A DNA stretch of 64,000 nt, from the NCBI GenBank assembly GCA_900465675.1, contig UBJR01000027.1:1-64000 (forward strand), read 5' to 3'. The first letter of the stretch is position 1; each line of letters starts with the position of its first letter. Origin of the DNA: Hyphomicrobiales bacterium (GTDB lineage Bacteria > Pseudomonadota > Alphaproteobacteria > Rhizobiales > Rhizobiaceae). Of the stretch, positions 8,348-16,704 are shown piece by piece. The notes below the pieces were generated by a model. That model was given only the letters and a program-made list of their open reading frames with translations. It did not search any database and was not told the origin of the DNA. Made by a program: the position numbers and the translations under genes.

Positions 8348-8743
8348 CTATGATCGGTTCACCGTCGCCAGCCTGCTGCTTGCCGCTGCATCCTTGACGG
8401 TGCGTGCGATGTTTTTCAGGAAGGCCGGGCTGAAGCTGCCGAGTGGCCTGCTTGTTTCGAAGTCGAAAGCCTTGTCGAGCTCGACGCGATTATATTCGTC
8501 GAGGATGATCCAGCAGGGAAAATCGAGGCCGGCACGGCGGCATTCGATCTGGCTGATCGGCAAAAACAGGCGATCCTCATGCGGGGCCTGCGAGGTGATG
8601 GCGAAGAGGAAAACGGCGCCCGGGACATCGGGCGTCCGCACGACGACGCAGACGGGGCGGGCCTTGCGGCCGCTTTCCTCGCCGGCATCGGCCTGTCGTT
8701 TCCAGAGATAATGGAAATGGACGACGTCGCCCGCATCAAACAT
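8348..8743 (-). CDS. PemK/MazF-like toxin
   Basis: 131 residues. GDVVHFHYLWKR at the start, RPVCVVVRTPD, then VFLFAITSQ and LFLPISQ follow the strand order of PemK/MazF endoribonucleases, and the C-terminal helix (SPAFLKNIARTVKDA) also fits. It overlaps the end of an upstream Phd/YefM-like antitoxin gene by 8 nt, the usual antitoxin-first arrangement. Probably a plasmid-maintenance toxin that cleaves RNA when the antitoxin is lost. Pairing of a MazF-type toxin with a Phd-type antitoxin is a mixed combination. Confidence 0.65.
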   Translation of the reverse strand: MFDAGDVVHFHYLWKRQADAGEESGRKARPVCVVVRTPDVPGAVFLFAITSQAPHEDRLFLPISQIECRRAGLDFPCWIILDEYNRVELDKAFDFETSRPLGSFSPAFLKNIARTVKDAAASSRLATVNRS

Positions 8744-8981
8744 GATCGTCCTTGAGCAGCGCGTCGAGGCCGGTCATCAGTTCTGCATGGACGGCATCCG
8801 GGGCATCGTCGAGGCCGTAGGCGAGCGTGTGCGAGCCGCCGAGGAGGCGCCGATACTGTTCCGCCGTCAGAATGACGAGTTTCTCCTTGCCGCGCTTGGT
8901 AAGCGCGACCGGCTCGATCAATGCTGCCTCGAGGATTTCACCGGAGGCCCGGTTCATATCGGAAAACGAAAACTGCTTCAT
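8736..8981 (-). CDS. Phd/YefM-like antitoxin
   Basis: 81 residues starting MKQFSFSDMNRASGEILEAA. EPVALTKRGKEKLVILTAEQ is the DNA-binding fold signature of Phd/YefM antitoxins (prevent-host-death family); the acidic C-terminal tail would neutralise the toxin. The start at 8981 has GGAGG 5 nt upstream; a longer start at 8993 would place its ATG inside that ribosome site. Overlaps the toxin gene. A TACGTA inverted repeat just upstream is a plausible autoregulatory operator. Confidence 0.7.
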   Translation of the reverse strand: MKQFSFSDMNRASGEILEAALIEPVALTKRGKEKLVILTAEQYRRLLGGSHTLAYGLDDAPDAVHAELMTGLDALLKDDHV

Positions 8982-8998
8982 GAGAACCTCCATTCACC

Positions 8999-9013
8999 TA
9001 CGTAAAATACGTA
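8999..9013. promoter_or_regulatory. Candidate operator of the toxin-antitoxin pair
   Basis: TACGTA, AAA, TACGTA: two palindromic half-sites 18-32 bp upstream of the antitoxin start, in an AT-rich stretch likely to be the promoter. Phd-type antitoxins bind such repeats to repress their own operon; binding here is inferred. Confidence 0.45.
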
Positions 9014-9064
9014 TTCTAGGTAATTCATGCAAGTCGGCTGCGACAGAAACCGACTTGCAACACG

Positions 9065-10018
9065 TCATGCCGCCATCTTGGCGGAACCGGGCTGCAACGC
9101 ATGCAAATAAGCCACGGCCCTTTGCGCCTGCGCTGCAGCCTGGACGATGAAGCGTTTGTCGCCGCGGAGCACCTCAAGCCAGGACGCGAGATAGCTTGCG
9201 TGGTCGGGCCGCGGCTCAAGGTCCGGGACAATGCCGAGATCGGCGGCGAGAAACGCCGCGCCGAGTTCGGCGATCAGCTCCTCGCGCGCCCGCTCGGAGC
9301 GGTCTTTCGCGTAGCGGGAAAGATCGCGGTTCACGCGATGTGATGGCCCCGTCCAGTGGATTTCCTCATGGGCGAGCGTCGCATAATAGCTCTCGACATC
9401 GCGAAACGCTTCTATCGGCGGCATCTGGATCACATCCCGCTCGGGCGCATAGAAGGCTGCCGCACCACCATGGCGGATCGTTGCCCCCGTTGCCCGGAAA
9501 AAGGCGTCGGCATGCTCGAGACGCTCGACAGGCTTGAAGGCCGGCGTCTGCGGCGATGCGCCAAAACCCGCAGGCAGGCCTTCAATCTGCTCGAGATTGA
9601 AAACGGTATAGGCTTTCAGGAACGGGATTTCGTGCTCGACGTCGTCGCCGTTGGCGTTGGTCTCGGTCTTCCTGATGCGGTTGGCATAAACGACCATCGT
9701 CCCGGTCTCGCCTTTGCGCACGTTGCCTCCAAGTTCCAACGCATGGCGAAACGTCATCCAGGTGCTGGCACCAAAGCAGCGGCTTGCGGCCTCAGACCAG
9801 AGGAGCAGGACATTGATGCCGGAATAGGGTTCGCCGTTGAAGCGAAGCGGGCGCGACACGCATCCCGCAAGCCGGGCGGCACTCCACGGCTGGACCCAGG
9901 GGCGCACGCCCTCTTCCAACTGAGCGAGCATGATATCGGTGATCCGTGTGTAGACGTCCGGGCGCACAGCATCGGTCTCGCCAGATAATTTCATTGACGT
10001 TTTCTTTGGCTTTCTCAT
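9065..10018 (-). CDS. ArdC-like antirestriction protein
   Basis: 317 residues. The N-terminal ~120 residues (DVYTRITDIMLAQLEEG, then RPLRFNGEPYSGINVLLLW) are the ssDNA-binding domain of ArdC/TraC-primase-associated proteins. The C-terminal half is a zincin metallopeptidase domain with HEEIH, a slightly altered HExxH, followed by the downstream glutamate region RAREELIAELGAAFL. ArdC proteins coat and protect incoming single-stranded plasmid DNA from restriction during conjugation. The start at 10018 is preferred because AAGGAAAAG lies about 7 nt upstream; earlier in-frame starts exist at 10033 and 10042. Fits the mobilizable-plasmid context. Confidence 0.85.
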   Translation of the reverse strand: MRKPKKTSMKLSGETDAVRPDVYTRITDIMLAQLEEGVRPWVQPWSAARLAGCVSRPLRFNGEPYSGINVLLLWSEAASRCFGASTWMTFRHALELGGNVRKGETGTMVVYANRIRKTETNANGDDVEHEIPFLKAYTVFNLEQIEGLPAGFGASPQTPAFKPVERLEHADAFFRATGATIRHGGAAAFYAPERDVIQMPPIEAFRDVESYYATLAHEEIHWTGPSHRVNRDLSRYAKDRSERAREELIAELGAAFLAADLGIVPDLEPRPDHASYLASWLEVLRGDKRFIVQAAAQAQRAVAYLHALQPGSAKMAA

Positions 10019-10257
10019 CGTCTTTTCCTTCATCTTCGACACCGCGCCGATCGCGGCTCGTCACGGCGGTCGACCAGCGCGCGGGCGGCAGCGGCGCACC
10101 CGGCTCGTCAAGATCGTGCTGGAGATAGAAGGACCGCTGGGCCGAAACGACAGTGGAGGACGGCTTGTCCGTTGCGCCGCTTTCATGTCGCCCTCGGGCT
10201 AGACCGCAAACCGGGATGAGCCGCGCTCGGCGCCTGGGCCGCCTTGAGTGACACGAG

Positions 10258-10282
10258 AAAAGGCCGGACGAGGCCGGCCTTT
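10258..10282 (-). terminator. Terminator hairpin after the 194-residue gene
   Basis: Inverted repeat AAAGGCCGG / CCGGCCTTT around a 6-nt loop, followed on the minus strand by a short T-run, 27 bp past the stop of the gene at 10309. A typical intrinsic terminator for leftward transcription. Confidence 0.7.
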
Positions 10283-10308
10283 CGAGATGGATCAGTGAGC
10301 GTGCGCCT

Positions 10309-10893
10309 TCAGTCGAAAGCCGATATCTGTAGTGACGCGGCGCGCTGGTCGATCGAGGTCGCGGGATTCGGCGAGCCGCTGCGCTCATAGGGCTTCCAGG
10401 TCTCGCCGGTAATGTCTTCGTAAGCGACAACGGCGCCCTCGGCCGCCATGCGCAGGACATGGGCCTGAAGCCCTATGACGGCGGCGAATTCGCGTTTTCT
10501 CTGGGCGCGGCTGTCGAAACCGACCGGACCCTCGAGATCTTCGTCGCGCAGATCGTTGCTAAGCCTGGCGGTCAGATCGCGTGCCTCGGTGACGGAGCGG
10601 CTATAAAACAGCCCGGCTCCGTGAGCCGATCCGACGAAGGAGCCGACGATGCGCTGCATATGGATCTGCATCGCCTTCTCGCCGAGGCCGTCCTTCATCG
10701 CCTCGGCGCCATCGATAAGCTGCTGGCGGTGCAGGTCGCGGATTCCCTCGCTGTCGACAACGGATAGGCCAAAGCTTTCCGAGATGCGCATTGCCTGGGC
10801 GGTGTCCGGGCAGGCATGCCGGACCATTTCGAGGGTCGTCGCGCGGGGTGTAGTTGAGCGATTCGTCGCAGCAGAACGGTTGAGCGGTGCCAT
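10309..10893 (-). CDS. Conserved-type plasmid hypothetical protein
   Basis: 194 residues starting MAPLNRSAATNRST; start fixed by AAGGA 9 nt upstream. Mostly helical and soluble. Segments such as GEKAMQIHMQRIVGSFVGSA and REFAAVIGLQAHVLRMAAEG look like a structured, selected protein. No family recognised. Upstream of and co-directional with ardC but separated from it by a terminator, so it is its own transcription unit. Confidence 0.6.
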   Translation of the reverse strand: MAPLNRSAATNRSTTPRATTLEMVRHACPDTAQAMRISESFGLSVVDSEGIRDLHRQQLIDGAEAMKDGLGEKAMQIHMQRIVGSFVGSAHGAGLFYSRSVTEARDLTARLSNDLRDEDLEGPVGFDSRAQRKREFAAVIGLQAHVLRMAAEGAVVAYEDITGETWKPYERSGSPNPATSIDQRAASLQISAFD

Positions 10894-11404
10894 GGTCGGT
10901 GTCCTTTCGGTCTGGTTGAGCAAAACCCGAGGTCCGGTTTTGGGTGCTGTCCCTCGGGTGCGGTCGACACGAACCGGCGAAGCGGCCCGGCCCAAGGTCA
11001 GGACGATGCAAGAGAGCGAGGTGCGGTTGCGGAGGTTGCGGGCCCAGGCCTGCAGAAAACGCGGCCGCGCTTTGGCGAACCGCGCATCGAGACTGCCGCA
11101 ATGCGGCGCGGCACGCGGCCTTTGACCGGGCGCCGTCCGGTTCAGACCGCAACGAAGCCGAGGGTCAGAGCGTATGAACCTGTGGCCGATACGCCGCCAG
11201 CAGACCGGCGCGTCACCACTACCGTCGCGCCCGAGCCGCGCTTCAGCGGTATTGCCTACCCACAAACCGATCGCGTGGCCGCAAGGAGTCTGGCTGCAGC
11301 GGCAGCGCAACCTCAGGCACCGACCTGCCTAGATGATAGTGACAAGACACCGCCGGCGAGAACCGGCGGCGCTGGGCAGGCGCTAACCCGTCGTTACGCT
11401 CCGG
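10894..11404. other. Intergenic, no gene recognised
   Basis: About 510 bp upstream of the gene at 10893. It contains a hairpin CCGCCGG / CCGGCGG at 11350-11369 that could end transcription arriving from the right. No reading frame with family resemblance. Confidence 0.35.
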
Positions 11405-11872
11405 CTATTCGGTCGCCTCGTTGAACCTGCTGTCCAACTCGTCGCCGACATGATCGAGACCAGCCGCGGCCGGGTTGGCCGCCGTTTCAGGATCGTCTTC
11501 TCCGGCCTCCACCGCGCTTGCAAGTTGCGTCATCGCCCAGGCTTCGGCCTCCCGGCGGCAGATACGATTAGCGACGCCGGATGGAAGCCTCGAAAAGTCA
11601 GCAAAGAACCTGGCAGTTTGCTTTTCTGACACATTGCAAAAGCTTGCCGGTGTCGAGCGTTGGCGGGACGTTGACGGCCCCATTCATCTCGCGCAGGTCA
11701 TCGGAAACAACCAGCGCGCGCGTAGTCTCGAAAAGCGTCGAGGCGCTAATGCGGTTAGCGCCGCGTTCGTACGGCCCTCCCAATTCGCATTTCGTTTACC
11801 CCTTGCCATTCCCTCTATTTCCGCATTAGGTTCAGCAGACACCCCTGCCGACCACCGGAAGATGAACGCCAT
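11405..11872 (-). pseudogene. Possible frameshifted remnant, unidentified
   Basis: Three minus-strand fragments in alternating frames read like pieces of one protein: MARGKRNANWEGR near 11810, then VSDDLREMNGAVNVPPTLDT near 11680, then TARFFADFSRLPSGVANRIC near 11590 onward to 11405. Joining them needs two frame changes. The last fragment (92 residues from 11683) could also be read as a small intact gene. No family recognised, and low confidence that this is one gene. Confidence 0.3.
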
Positions 11873-12241
11873 TCGTCAAGAAATCACACGCAGGACCATT
11901 CTCATACGAATGCTCGCGTAGGCGACCGCGGTACCGGGATCACTGCGATCAAATTGGCGCGCGAGGTTGCGATGGCTCCGTGCAGCCGCGGGCCGCGTTG
12001 GGATAACCGCGCAAACTGTTGCCCACGGTCTTGTGTTGACTGGCGCGGCAGGTTTTCGCAATTCGCGCCCGCTCTCGACAATTGGCGAAGGTGCTTGCCG
12101 AGCCGTATTGAGGGCCGCGTCAATCCTGCGTTGTCGTCCCCTGACCGCATCAGGCCGTCTTGATCACAGAGAAGGCAAAACCGGACAGCTCAGTTTATAT
12201 ACACCCCTTAAATGGGTTGAATAATCAACAATTTGAAATAT

Positions 12242-12264
12242 ATTGATCCACTAAAGGGATCAAT
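12242..12264. promoter_or_regulatory. HipB-type operator candidate
   Basis: ATTGATCC, 7-nt spacer, GGATCAAT: a perfect 8-bp inverted repeat ending 2 bp before the hipA-like start codon. The GATCC-N7-GGATC core resembles the E. coli hipBA operator TATCC-N8-GGATA. It probably binds the downstream HTH protein and blocks transcription or ribosome access. Confidence 0.55.
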
Positions 12265-12266
12265 TA

Positions 12267-13589
12267 ATGTTTCTCACTCTTGAAATCCATTTCAAAGATG
12301 AATGGCATCAAGCCGCGGCACTTGAACTCAAGAGCGACGCAGCCGGCTTTCAGGGTGCGTCGATAGTCGATTACGATCTCGATTACTTTATACGGTTCGC
12401 ATCGGTGGATTTTGCAGAAGGAAACGCGGCAAGTGACAATCGCGCACTTTCAATCCGATATCCCGTTGACCTCGAGAATCGATATACCTCAACGTGGCCA
12501 CCATTCCTGCTCGATCTAATGCCGCAAGGACATGCAAGGCGCAAGCTGGCAGAACATTTAGGCCTCAGCGAGGGAGCACGCAGCTCGGATCTTCCTCTGC
12601 TTCTGCGCTCTGCCGTAGGCGGAATAGGTAATGTCCGCATAAAAGAAGCCGCTGAGGCAGAGAAGCAGCGGCTACACGGTGTGCAGCGCCAAGGAGTAAC
12701 AGAGGCTGAGATCCTTGAACGATCAGATCGTTTCATGGAAGTAGCCGATCGTTTCGGTATGCTTGCTTCGGGCTCAAGTGGCCTGCAAGGCGAATGGCCA
12801 AAGGTCTCCATGACCAAGGCTATCGATGGCCTTTATTATCCCGACAGCTTCGTGTCCGACGATGAGGCCGTGCGGCATGTGATCGTCAAGCTGGTCCGCA
12901 GCAATGAGCCCGTAGACCGGCTCATTCTTGAAGGCGAAGCCCTCTATTCGCAGATCGCTCAAAAGATCGGCCTCAATGTCAGTGAACCGTCGGCCTATGC
13001 CGAAGGCGTCCTGATCATTCCCCGTTTTGATCGAAAGAAGAGAGAAGGAGGTGGAACCGTTCGGCTGGGTCAAGAAAGCCTTGTTTCGGCCATTGGCGTT
13101 GCCGACTTCGGATATGTTGGCACGCATGAGGCCTATATCGACATTCTGCGCCAATATTCCGCCGATCCCCTCGCGGACGTCGTAGAGTACCTCAAACGGG
13201 ACATCGCCAACCTGGCTCTCGGCAATCCCGACAATCATGGTCGAAATACCGCGCTCACCAAGTTCCAAGACGGAACTGTCCGTCTGTCTCCGCTCTTTGA
13301 TTTCGCTCCAATGCGGCTCGCCAAGGAGGGGATCGTTCGCTCCACCAGATGGGCCACGATGCGAGATTCCGGCCGGGATCATTTCCCTGATTGGAAGAAA
13401 ATTTGCGCCGAACTGTTTCCCGATCTCACTGAGCAAAAGATACTCGCGTCCGCACTTCTGACGTTTGCAGAACGACTCTGTGAGGCGCCGAGCATTGCGA
13501 AAAACCTGGCGGCAGCTCCAGAAATTTTAGAGCGCGCAATGGCACGGTGCACTGAAATCGCCGATAGCGTTTTGCAGTCGAAGTTATGA
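12267..13589 (+). CDS. HipA-family kinase toxin
   Basis: 440-residue HipA-like Ser/Thr kinase. The N-terminal PPFLLDLMPQGHARRKLAEH matches the HipA N-domain (the LPEG.R equivalent). Kinase motifs: FIVKLV-like VRHVIVKLVRS with the ATP Lys, LVSAIGVADFGYVG, the catalytic loop NPDNHGRNTAL, and the Mg-binding LSPLFDFAPM. Typical HipA length. In E. coli HipA phosphorylates glutamyl-tRNA synthetase and induces persistence; the substrate here is unknown. The gene precedes its HTH partner, the reverse of hipBA order, with a GTG-started hipB-like gene 17 bp downstream. GC content in the surrounding 12-15 kb looks lower and genes more decayed than elsewhere. Confidence 0.85.
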   Translation: MFLTLEIHFKDEWHQAAALELKSDAAGFQGASIVDYDLDYFIRFASVDFAEGNAASDNRALSIRYPVDLENRYTSTWPPFLLDLMPQGHARRKLAEHLGLSEGARSSDLPLLLRSAVGGIGNVRIKEAAEAEKQRLHGVQRQGVTEAEILERSDRFMEVADRFGMLASGSSGLQGEWPKVSMTKAIDGLYYPDSFVSDDEAVRHVIVKLVRSNEPVDRLILEGEALYSQIAQKIGLNVSEPSAYAEGVLIIPRFDRKKREGGGTVRLGQESLVSAIGVADFGYVGTHEAYIDILRQYSADPLADVVEYLKRDIANLALGNPDNHGRNTALTKFQDGTVRLSPLFDFAPMRLAKEGIVRSTRWATMRDSGRDHFPDWKKICAELFPDLTEQKILASALLTFAERLCEAPSIAKNLAAAPEILERAMARCTEIADSVLQSKL

Positions 13590-13606
13590 TTCCGGAGAAA
13601 ATCTGA

Positions 13607-13906
13607 GTGGCTCGCTGGAAAAAGCCTACAAAAGAACAGGTTCTTGAGAACCGGCGCACGCTTGCTGAGCGAGCTCGAACCGGTGATTTAAGGCTGCCCG
13701 GCGCAGTAGCGGCAATCCGGAAGAGTTTCGGCATGACCCAGGAAGAGTTTGCCAAAACGCTGGCACTTACGCGGCGTCAAGTTGCTGAGATCGAAACCGG
13801 CAAAGCAAACCCGACACTAGAAACACTGGAAAGAATTGGGCGCCTGTTCGGATTTTCGGTAGGTTTTGTGCCGAGGGCAGAGAGCCGTGCGAATACTCAA
13901 AACTAA
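13607..13906 (+). CDS. HipB-like XRE-family antitoxin/repressor
   Basis: 99 residues with GTG start (GGAG about 10 nt upstream). Residues ~40-90 (AIRKSFGMTQEEFAKTLALT, then RRQVAEIETGKANPTLETLE) form a clear Cro/C1-type helix-turn-helix. Placed directly after the HipA-like kinase, it is the likely cognate antitoxin and repressor, probably binding the inverted repeat just before hipA. The N-terminal 35 residues are basic. Confidence 0.8.
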   Translation: MARWKKPTKEQVLENRRTLAERARTGDLRLPGAVAAIRKSFGMTQEEFAKTLALTRRQVAEIETGKANPTLETLERIGRLFGFSVGFVPRAESRANTQN

Positions 13907-14186
13907 AAGGCGAACAACCCCGTAGGAACGTTTAAACTTTTCGCGGAACTGATCGCCTACCATCTTGACGCCAGAGACAGGCTGACGCCGCACAGATTGA
14001 TCTCGACCACGCAAGAAAGCGGTCCGAGGTTTGGGAACAATTCATCGCCGTACTTGGCCACAATCATCGTAATCTGATCCCCGGCGTGGACGCCGGGTAT
14101 CAACCGGCTTCTACGTGATGGCTTAAACGACAAGTCGCCACAACTCTTACGCATGATGAAGGCAAGCCTGGTGCGCATGGCGGCCT
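13907..14186. other. Intergenic, no gene recognised
   Basis: No credible gene. The stretch separates the hip pair from the kinase remnant and probably contains decayed coding sequence. Confidence 0.3.
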
Positions 14187-14707
14187 GTAGACAACGTCAT
14201 GGGACCTGGCGCGCGCGAGGCTCGGCGGCAGGATCAATCTTGACTTCGATCCCGGCCGAACCGTTGAGGACACGATCGAGCACGTCGTTCAGGAGTTCAA
14301 AATCGCCCATCCCGAAAGAGAGATTAAGGTGTCCGTGGAGATCGAAGCTGCGCCGCGGATCGACCATGTGCGGACAGGACAGATGTTCTCCAATCTCCTT
14401 GGAAACGCCCTAATGCACGGTGCGCCAGACCATCCCGTGCGGGTGAAGGCAATCACTACGGATAATCAATTCGAGTTGAGCGTCGATGACAGTGGCGAGC
14501 CAACCCCGGTGCAATCTCTCAACAAGCTTTTCAACCTTTTGACCGAGCGGAGGGTTCGAAAAGCCAGGGGTTGGGGTTAGGGCTCTACATTTCATAGATA
14601 TCGCTCGCGCCCACGGAGGAACGTTAGCGGTTTTGTTCGACGAGAAAATGCATCGCTTCACTTTCTCCATGCCCATCGAGACTAAGCACCCGGAACGATT
14701 GGCCTGA
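14187..14707 (+). pseudogene. Histidine kinase C-terminal remnant
   Basis: Broken plus-strand fragment. Reading across frames gives DLARARLGGRINLDF (helix after the H-box), then MFSNLLGNALMHGAP (N-box), then VDDSGEP (G1 box), then QGLGLGLYIS (G2 box) and RAHGGTLAVLFDE to the stop at 14707. Frame changes are needed near 14202, 14565 and 14617, and the sensor part and phospho-acceptor His are missing. It is a 5'-truncated, multiply frameshifted histidine kinase and cannot be functional. Confidence 0.75.
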
Positions 14708-14864
14708 CACCAAGGCTTTATTGGCAACCGTTAACGGTTTCCGGCCCTGCCGGACGGACGTAGCGGCCACTGTTTTTTGGTTGAACGCAGAACAAAGCTG
14801 AATTATTTTTCGCCTGGCAGACAGAACTCAACTCACTGCTCTGCGTCTTTTTTGGCCGATTTCA

Positions 14865-15101
14865 ATGCGGAACTTACTGAACTGTTTCATCGACCTGAAT
14901 TCGCAGCGTCCGGATGTCGCGAAGACGTCTGACATGATACTAGCTCATGCGAAGTTCCTCGGCCTTCAAGCCGCATTTATCGGCGACGACAGAAGCCTTC
15001 TTCGGATCAGCGGGAGGCCCGATCAAGCTGAACTGATCGACGAATTTTTGTTCTTCATGGACCCCACGCAATACAGCCATCGGATTGCAGGCCTTCAATG
15101 A
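14865..15101 (+). CDS. Small hypothetical protein
   Basis: 78 residues (MRNLLNCFIDLNSQRPDVAK), overlapping the next gene by 4 nt (ATGA). The overlap and compositional plausibility favour a real two-gene unit. No family recognised; no signal peptide or membrane segment. Confidence 0.4.
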   Translation: MRNLLNCFIDLNSQRPDVAKTSDMILAHAKFLGLQAAFIGDDRSLLRISGRPDQAELIDEFLFFMDPTQYSHRIAGLQ

Positions 15102-15325
15102 AACAAGGGATTTCGGTGTTTGAGACAAGAGAGGCGTCGATCCTATCGCCTCGCGACCTAGCGATCTGCCAGCGCGTTTTTGACCACGTTTGTGTGACGA
15201 AGCAAATCGCATTGGACATGCATCGGGAAGAGCTTGCCAAACGTATTGTGCTCGCATTCCGCAGTGGTCTGAGAGACGAGGGCACGCTCATTAAGGTACT
15301 GCTTGATGAAGATGGCGCCGCCTAG
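15098..15325 (+). CDS. Small hypothetical protein, rhizobial type
   Basis: 75 residues (MKQGISVFETREASILSPRD, later CVTKQIALDMHREELAKRIV). It resembles small conserved proteins frequently seen in Rhizobium genomes, with a helical core and an acidic C-terminus. Coupled to the preceding gene by ATGA overlap. Function unknown. Confidence 0.5.
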   Translation: MKQGISVFETREASILSPRDLAICQRVFDHVCVTKQIALDMHREELAKRIVLAFRSGLRDEGTLIKVLLDEDGAA

Positions 15326-15410
15326 GGAGGGTCGGGCGAGCGCTCGTCAGCTGGCTTCACGCCCTTCCGCACGACGGATCGGAGCCACAATCCTCCCAGC
15401 ATCCCTCCGT

Positions 15411-15867
15411 CCCCCGAATTCGCAGATGGCTCCATAGCTAATCTGAAGGAACTGTTCAGGGATTTCGGCGGTGCACTGGGGCCAGTCGTCGCCGGGTTGC
15501 GCAGTGATGTGCAGGTCCATCGCGCGGCCCTCCAGGAGGTGCAAGCACGACGCTGGATAGCAGACCGCCTCGTCTTGATCGGGGACGCCGCACATGCCAC
15601 GTCTCCAAGCGTGGCGCAGGGAGCGGCGATGGCGCTCGAGGACTGGGTCGTACTTGCGAACATCCTCACTCCGATGAACCTGTCGACCGAGCGCTGGAGC
15701 AGTTCCACACCGTTCGTTCCCCGCGGATCGCGTTGGTGCTGGAGAAATCGCGGAAGAGAGACGGGTTGCGGACGGGATCGGGATTCGTCCAAGATTCGAT
15801 GCTCAGGCTGTCAGGCAACCACATCTACCGGAAAACCTACCAATCGCTTACCGGGCCTATCGTTTGA
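15411..15867 (+). pseudogene. FAD-dependent monooxygenase C-terminal remnant
   Basis: Plus-strand fragment with RLVLIGDAAHATSPSVAQGA, the GD motif of aromatic-hydroxylase-type FAD monooxygenases, then MALEDWVVLA. About 170 bases into the fragment's end part, the frame must change near 15670 to continue as DEPVDRALEQFHTVRSPRIA and finish at a stop at 15865. The N-terminal GxGxxG FAD domain is absent. Truncated and frameshifted, so non-functional. Confidence 0.75.
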
Positions 15868-16497
15868 TCGGGTTATGAAATCCCAACGCCAATTTCCTGC
15901 GCGACACGCTCGACCTTGGCTTCTGTCTGCGACGTGCACCATTAGCCAAGGCAGGTTGACGGTCTCGACGATGCGAGGAAGACATTACGGACGTACGCGC
16001 CGGAGAGGTTTTATCTGTCAAAGCTGGCTCCAAGCTCCTACCCGTGTCACCGCCTTCGAAAGAGCACTCCGAATTCGCAAGACGATGCTGACGATCCAGC
16101 TCCATGCTTGCGAGACGTCTAGGTATACGCCGCACTTGTTCGGACGCTCTAGGCGACCGCGCGTCGGTGACCAAGAGGCCGGTACATGACGCTCTCGCCT
16201 TCCGCCACCACGGTGTGGATAAATCGAGTGCGACGAAATGGTAACAAAGGGCTTTGCACTCGCCGAAACGGGATCTGGTTTAAGGGGCGATAAGACTATG
16301 GTCGCCAACGCTTTACTTAGGAGCAGGCGGCGGACCCCGGTGAGCGCTACAGCGAGCACTCGATGCTCCCGCCGGTTCCACGCCCTGCTGAAAGGGCCAT
16401 CTTCCACTATCTACGTTCTGAAATCGAACCCCACTCGCCGAGCTGTGCAAGGCGTCATCTTCCGTCTAGGCCCGACACTGAGAGAGTAAGCTTGGAT
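15868..16497. other. Non-coding or decayed stretch
   Basis: About 630 bp between the monooxygenase and regulator remnants. I recognise nothing in it; it is consistent with decayed insertion debris next to an IS element. Confidence 0.4.
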
Positions 16498-16704
16498 TTA
16501 AAACGGTGGCACCTTGTCGAGATCGCGAAACGCAAGATTTCGGGCACTGTTGGAAAGATATCCCCAGTCGCTCGGCGACGGCCTTTGGGACAGCCCTGCC
16601 CTCTTCCTAACTTCCTTTAGGCGCGCACCAATAAGAGCATCGACAGACTTAGTCCCGCTCTTCTCGTCTCCAAGCCGCCACCGCTCCTCGATGCCATAAT
16701 CCAT
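16498..16704 (-). pseudogene. XRE-family regulator N-terminal remnant
   Basis: 68 residues. DALIGARLKEVRKRAGLSQ is the start of a Cro/C1-type HTH domain, but the second helix and recognition region are lost after residue ~45 (RPSPSDWGYLSNSAR). It lies immediately before the IS110 element and is probably a truncated regulator. Confidence 0.45.
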
